A stretch of DNA of 64,000 nt from Spirochaetaceae bacterium 4572_59. GTDB taxonomy: Bacteria > Spirochaetota > Spirochaetia > DSM-2461. The position numbers were made by a program, and so were the translations under genes. The DNA lies in the NCBI GenBank assembly GCA_002084805.1, contig NBMC01000003.1, forward strand, positions 124,001 to 188,000, written 5' to 3'. The notes under the pieces are model-generated. The model was not told where the DNA came from. It saw only the letters and a program-made list of their open reading frames with translations, and ran no database searches. Each line of letters starts with the position of its first letter. The first letter of the stretch is position 1. Of this stretch, positions 59,527 to 64,000 are shown in pieces.

Positions 59527-60621
59527 ATGGAATATTTTAATCGCTATAAGATGAATTTCTATCCCCTGGAATCCCGAATAAGTAAGGTTGAGATAAATAA
59601 AGCCAGCATTTCGCCAAAGGAAACTGCAGCCCCACTTGAAGAGACCATAAGCCTCCGCCTGAAAACCATATCCGAAGAAATCCGGGAGGCCAGAAAAAAT
59701 AACAAACCAGTTATCCTCGCATTTGGTGCTCATACCATCAAAAATGGTCTGGGAAGAATCCTGGCGGCCCTTATAGAAGAGGGCTGGGTGACCCATCTGG
59801 CGACAAACGGAGCCGGTGTTATCCATGACTGGGAGTTCGCCTACCTGGGCCGGAGTTCCGAAGACGTAAAAGCCAATGTGGAAGAAGGTAAATTCGGAAC
59901 ATGGGAAGAATCAGGATTGTATATCAACCTGGCTCTGGTAGCTGGCGCCTATGAGGGAATGGGATACGGAGAAGCAGTCGGAGCCATGATTTGCTCTGAG
60001 GGAATAGATATTCCATCAGAAGAGCTTCTTATGGAAATTATTCAAAGCCCGAGTGAAGAGCTTTGGAAGCGGGCGGCAGCTGCGGATTACCTTGAACTGA
60101 TCCGGGCGGAAAAACTCCCGGCCGGACGACTGTCCATCAAACATCCTTTTTCAGACTACAGCATTCAGGCCCGGGCGTTCAGAAACAACACCCCCTTTAC
60201 CAGTCATCCCATGTTCGGACATGACATCATCTATACCCACAGGGCCAACAGAGGAGCCGCCATAGGACGCTGTGCGGAAAGAGACTTTTTATCCTTTGTC
60301 CACTCTGTATCCGGACTGGAAGGAGGAGTTTATCTCTCCGTTGGCTCGGCTGTGATGTCTCCCATGATCTTCGAAAAATCCCTCTCCATGGCCAGAAATG
60401 TGGCTCAGGCGGAGGGTAAGGATATCCGGAACTGTGCTATCCATGTGGTGGATCTTCAGGAGGAGACCTGGGACTGGACAAAAGGGGAACCTCCTATGGA
60501 CAATCCGGCCTACTATCTCCGCTTTATGAAGACCTTCAACCGAATGGGTTGCCCCATAGATTACACTTCAATGGACAACCGCGACTTTCTGTTACAGCTC
60601 TATAAGCGACTAAAGGATTAA
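59527..60621 (+). CDS. Uncharacterised protein with deoxyhypusine-synthase-like motif
   Basis: FGAHTIKNGLGRILAALIEEGWVTHLATNGAGVIHDWEFAYLGRSSEDVKANVEEGKFG; later GSAVMSPMIFEKSLSMARN. Confidence 0.6.
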   Translation: MEYFNRYKMNFYPLESRISKVEINKASISPKETAAPLEETISLRLKTISEEIREARKNNKPVILAFGAHTIKNGLGRILAALIEEGWVTHLATNGAGVIHDWEFAYLGRSSEDVKANVEEGKFGTWEESGLYINLALVAGAYEGMGYGEAVGAMICSEGIDIPSEELLMEIIQSPSEELWKRAAAADYLELIRAEKLPAGRLSIKHPFSDYSIQARAFRNNTPFTSHPMFGHDIIYTHRANRGAAIGRCAERDFLSFVHSVSGLEGGVYLSVGSAVMSPMIFEKSLSMARNVAQAEGKDIRNCAIHVVDLQEETWDWTKGEPPMDNPAYYLRFMKTFNRMGCPIDYTSMDNRDFLLQLYKRLKD

Positions 60622-60623
60622 CA

Positions 60624-61568
60624 ATGAAAGAGAACTATTTAATCGGTGTTGATATCGGGGGAACAAAAATTGCTGTCGCCCTGGGAACAGTGGATGGCCG
60701 GATATTGAAAAAGGTCAAATCTCCCACTGATAAATCATACGAAACAGCCCTTGATATGGTCTGTCGTGATATTGAAGAACTGCTTGCAAACCTGGATAGA
60801 TCTGCCGTCAAAGCCATCGGTATCAGCTGCGGTGGCCCCCTTAACAGCCAGCGGGGAATCATCTGTTCCCCCCCCAACCTTCCCGGCTGGGACGATGTAC
60901 CGGTATGTCAGATTCTAGGAGACCGGACAGGGATATCCTGCTTCCTGGAAAATGATGCCAATGCCTGTGCCCTGGCGGAATGGATCTGGGGTGCCGGAAA
61001 GGGAACCCGGAATATGGTATTCCTCACCTTCGGAACAGGACTGGGCGCCGGGCTTATCCTTAATGGGAAACTCTATGAGGGGACAAGCGGCATGGCCGGA
61101 GAGGTCGGACACTTCCGTCTGGCAGAAAAAGGCCCCAGGGGATTTGGAAAAGAGGGATCCTGGGAAGGATTCTGCAGCGGCGGCGGACTGAGCCGTCACT
61201 ACCAGATGCTCTACACAGAGAAAAAGAATGCCAAGGATATCTGCCGTCTGGCACGGGAGGGAGATAAAAAGGCTCAGGACGTCATCAACATTACGTCGCA
61301 CTACCTGGGACGGGGAATTGCTCTGTTGCTGGACATACTGAATCCCCAGAGGGTTGTTATCGGCAGCATTTTTACCCGTGATGAGGCGCTTTTCAGAGAA
61401 AAAATGGAACAGGTTATCAGCCGGGAAGCCCTTGCCCAGACAGCGGCAGACTGCCAGATCGTTCCCGCCGCCCTGGGCGAATCGCTGGGAGATATGGCAG
61501 CCCTTGGAGTCGCCATGAACGGATTAAAAAAACAAGTCAGCAAGGACAATAGAAATGAAATTATCTGA
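60624..61568 (+). CDS. ROK-family sugar kinase
   Basis: LIGVDIGGTKIAVALGTVDG; ENDANACALAEWIWGAGKGTRNMVFLTFGTGLGAGLILNGKLYEGTSGMAGEVGH. Confidence 0.9.
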   Translation: MKENYLIGVDIGGTKIAVALGTVDGRILKKVKSPTDKSYETALDMVCRDIEELLANLDRSAVKAIGISCGGPLNSQRGIICSPPNLPGWDDVPVCQILGDRTGISCFLENDANACALAEWIWGAGKGTRNMVFLTFGTGLGAGLILNGKLYEGTSGMAGEVGHFRLAEKGPRGFGKEGSWEGFCSGGGLSRHYQMLYTEKKNAKDICRLAREGDKKAQDVINITSHYLGRGIALLLDILNPQRVVIGSIFTRDEALFREKMEQVISREALAQTAADCQIVPAALGESLGDMAALGVAMNGLKKQVSKDNRNEII

Positions 61569-62217
61569 AACAGAAATATTGATGATAGAAGATTTAGTAG
61601 CACGTTACCCGAAACTGGTATCTGCCCGGGAACAGATTGAAGAGGCAGCAAAGCTTCTTATTGAATCGGTAGAAAGCGGAGGGAAAATACTGATCTGCGG
61701 GAATGGTGGCAGCTCTGCTGACGCAGATCATATTGTAGGAGAGCTAATGAAGGGATTTATTCTCCCCCGTCCTCTCTCGCAAAACCAGAAAGAGGCCCTT
61801 AGCGCAGCAGGAGGAGAGACAGGACGACAGATGGGAGACCGCTTGCAACAGGGGATCCCTGCCCTCTCACTGAGTGCGCCGACAGCCCTGAATACCGCGT
61901 TTCTCAATGATGTGGATCCTTCACTGCTTTTTGCCCAGCAGGTCATGGGAATGGGGAATAAGGGTGATATCCTATGGGGAATCTCTACTTCCGGAAACTC
62001 ATCAAATATCGTCGCGGCATCTATAGCAGCCAAAGCACGGGGACTGAAAACCCTGGCCATGACTGGAGAAAAGAAAAGCAGTCTGTCACAGATGTGCGAT
62101 GTATGCATCAGGGTCAATGTACATGAAACCTATAAAGTTCAGGAACTGCACCTACCGGTATACCATACCCTTTGTTTGGTTCTGGAAAATCACTTTTTCA
62201 AGGACGGCCCCCGCTAA
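61555..62217 (+). CDS. SIS-domain sugar-phosphate isomerase (GmhA-like)
   Basis: GGKILICGNGGSSADADHIVGELMKGFILPRPL; GDILWGISTSGNSSNIVAAS; VQELHLPVYHTLCLVLEN. Confidence 0.85.
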   Translation: MKLSETEILMIEDLVARYPKLVSAREQIEEAAKLLIESVESGGKILICGNGGSSADADHIVGELMKGFILPRPLSQNQKEALSAAGGETGRQMGDRLQQGIPALSLSAPTALNTAFLNDVDPSLLFAQQVMGMGNKGDILWGISTSGNSSNIVAASIAAKARGLKTLAMTGEKKSSLSQMCDVCIRVNVHETYKVQELHLPVYHTLCLVLENHFFKDGPR

Positions 62218-62257
62218 GTATTCTAGCCATGAAAGATAGAAATAATATCAAATAAGG

Positions 62258-63268
62258 ATGATGATGAAGAAGAAAAATGTAACCATATCAGACATAGCAG
62301 CGGAAGCCGGGGTATCAAAGGCAACCGTTTCAAGAGTCATATCCGATTCCCCCAAGGTCAAAGCGGAGTTAAAGGCCAGAATTCAGCAGATAATGAAAGA
62401 TCACTCCTACATTCCCAACCACCTGGCGCAAAGCCTGGCGGGGTCTCCCCGTAAAACAGTAGGAATCGTGATCGATGAGCTGACCAACTTCTTTTTTATC
62501 GAAGTGGCCGATGGTTTTGACCAGATAATCAGTCAAGCCGATTATTGCATGCAGATATCCAGTTCCAAATGGAATGCAGAAAAAGAGGTAAAACTAGTCC
62601 AGCATCTGATCAGCAACCGGGTGGATGGCATTGTTTTAGCACCGGTCTCGGAGGAATCTGAATCCCTTGAGATGCTGAAGTCTTCCGGGATTCCCTTCAT
62701 CCTTATCAATGTCATCCCCACGCAGAAAGAGATAGCCTATGTCTCCTGTGATAATTATCAGGGAGGAAAGCTAGCAGCGGATTTCTTCAACAAGCTAAAC
62801 CGTCCGTCCAACATCCTGATTACAGGGTTTTCTCATCAAAGCCTGTCTCTGCGGATCAACGGTTTCAAGGACAACTTCAACAGATGTGACAAACTGATCC
62901 ATTATGAAAATATTAGCACCTATGAACAAGGATATGAAATGGCTTCTGTCCTTGTAGTACGTAACGGCCTTTCGGACACAAAAACGGCCCTGTTTGTTAC
63001 CAATGACAATGTAGCTATCGGTATCATTACACGATTGCTGGAACTGGGAATCTCCATACCCGAGCAGGTTTCGGTTATCGGTTATGATGATATCAAGATT
63101 TCCTCTTTCTGCCGGGTCCCTCTAACTACCGTATCCCAGGGGATTAAAGATATAGGGAAAATCGCGGCCATGGAACTGCTGGAAATGATACAGGCTCCGG
63201 AGAGACCCAAGCCTAAACATAAAATTGAACCACAGTTAATTGTCAGGCAGTCTGCCATCCTTGACTGA
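62258..63268 (+). CDS. LacI-family transcriptional regulator
   Basis: VTISDIAAEAGVSKATVSRVISDSPKVKAELKARIQQIMKDHSYIPNHLAQSLAG; SVIGYDDIKISSFCRVPLTTVSQ. Confidence 0.95.
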   Translation: MMMKKKNVTISDIAAEAGVSKATVSRVISDSPKVKAELKARIQQIMKDHSYIPNHLAQSLAGSPRKTVGIVIDELTNFFFIEVADGFDQIISQADYCMQISSSKWNAEKEVKLVQHLISNRVDGIVLAPVSEESESLEMLKSSGIPFILINVIPTQKEIAYVSCDNYQGGKLAADFFNKLNRPSNILITGFSHQSLSLRINGFKDNFNRCDKLIHYENISTYEQGYEMASVLVVRNGLSDTKTALFVTNDNVAIGIITRLLELGISIPEQVSVIGYDDIKISSFCRVPLTTVSQGIKDIGKIAAMELLEMIQAPERPKPKHKIEPQLIVRQSAILD

Positions 63269-63292
63269 GAAGGTTTGTGAAAAGATTGTTTT

Positions 63293-64000
63293 CTAGTTGT
63301 ACTTGAGAACCTTATTAAAGAAACGGTTAACCCTTTCATCCCGCTGTTTCTCAAAAAGATCGATGGGCGTTCCCTGAGCAATCAAGCCACCGTCTCCCAC
63401 AAAAAGGATATAATCCGACGCCTGCCTGGCAAATCCCATTTCATGGGTTACCAGAATGAGACGCATTCCCTCATCACGCAATTCTCCGATCAAGTCCAGG
63501 ACTTCCGATGTATATTCGGGGTCCAGAGCGGAAGTCGGTTCATCAAGCAGAAGAAACTCTGGACGTATGGCCACAGCCCGGCAGATAGCAATACGCTGTT
63601 TCTGTCCGCCCGAAAGCATAGCCGGTTTTTTATGAGCCTGATCAGCCAGATGAAAACGTTCCAGCAGAATCAGTGCCTCCTCCAGAGCCTTTGATTCATT
63701 ATAACCATGAACCTTAACCAGGGGGAGAGTAATATTCTGAAGAGCTGTGAGATGAGGGAACAGGTTGTAGGCCTGAAAAACCATACCAATCCTTTTCCGA
63801 TATTCCCGCAGACTCTCTTCACTGAAAAACTCAATAGGGTGATCGTTGATAATAAGGCCACCCCCATCCGGTTTTTCCAAACCCGCAATCAGACGGAGAA
63901 GAGTTGTCTTTCCTCCCCCGGAAGGGCCAATAAGAACAAGAGCATGAACATCTTCCAGAGTGAGGGAGACCCGGTCCAGAACCTTCAGCTCTCCAAAGTG
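63293..64000 (-). CDS. Polar amino-acid ABC transporter ATPase (GlnQ-like), truncated by window edge
   Basis: Walker A GPSGGGKTTLLRLIAGLEKPDGG just upstream of the track ORF; LSGGQKQRIAICRAVAIRPEFLLLDEPTSALDPEYTSEVLDLI. Confidence 0.93.
   Translation of the reverse strand, partial: HFGELKVLDRVSLTLEDVHALVLIGPSGGGKTTLLRLIAGLEKPDGGGLIINDHPIEFFSEESLREYRKRIGMVFQAYNLFPHLTALQNITLPLVKVHGYNESKALEEALILLERFHLADQAHKKPAMLSGGQKQRIAICRAVAIRPEFLLLDEPTSALDPEYTSEVLDLIGELRDEGMRLILVTHEMGFARQASDYILFVGDGGLIAQGTPIDLFEKQRDERVNRFFNKVLKYN

Noticed and set aside
1-64000. CRISPR arrays, tRNA/rRNA genes, intact transposases
   Set aside because: Scanned by eye for regular repeats, tRNA T-arm motifs and transposase signatures; none convincing. 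A tRNAscan/ISfinder run would be decisive.

Overview
The window is a 64 kb bacterial chromosomal segment. It looks like a free-living spirochaete (inference from gene content: several methyl-accepting chemotaxis proteins, a eukaryote-type hexokinase, DUF445). No rRNA, tRNA, CRISPR array or intact mobile element was recognised. In order it contains: glycosyltransferases, one fused to a histidine phosphatase; ilvY, gpsA, an RNase II/R-family gene, histidine kinases and response regulators, hexokinase, rlmH; a two-subunit fumarase; chemoreceptors; a Hyf/Ehr-type group-4 hydrogenase-related operon lacking the NiFe cysteines and carrying lesions; sbcB, a GH4 enzyme, tcdA, pepD, lnt, polB, a U32 peptidase and an HD-GYP protein; a decaying regulatory/transport region (about 49.3-53.8 kb); and a divergently transcribed sugar locus (ABC transporter plus AGE epimerase on one side; PfkB-HAD kinase/phosphatase, DHS-like protein, ROK kinase, SIS isomerase and LacI regulator on the other). 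The main discovery candidate is a minus-strand small RNA at about 19211-19383. It has its own near-consensus promoter, two hairpins each presenting an anti-Shine-Dalgarno CCUCC loop, and an intrinsic terminator. Other highlights are the LacI-type operators sitting on two consensus divergent promoters of the sugar locus, and a recurrent pattern of internal deletion plus frameshift in several genes.
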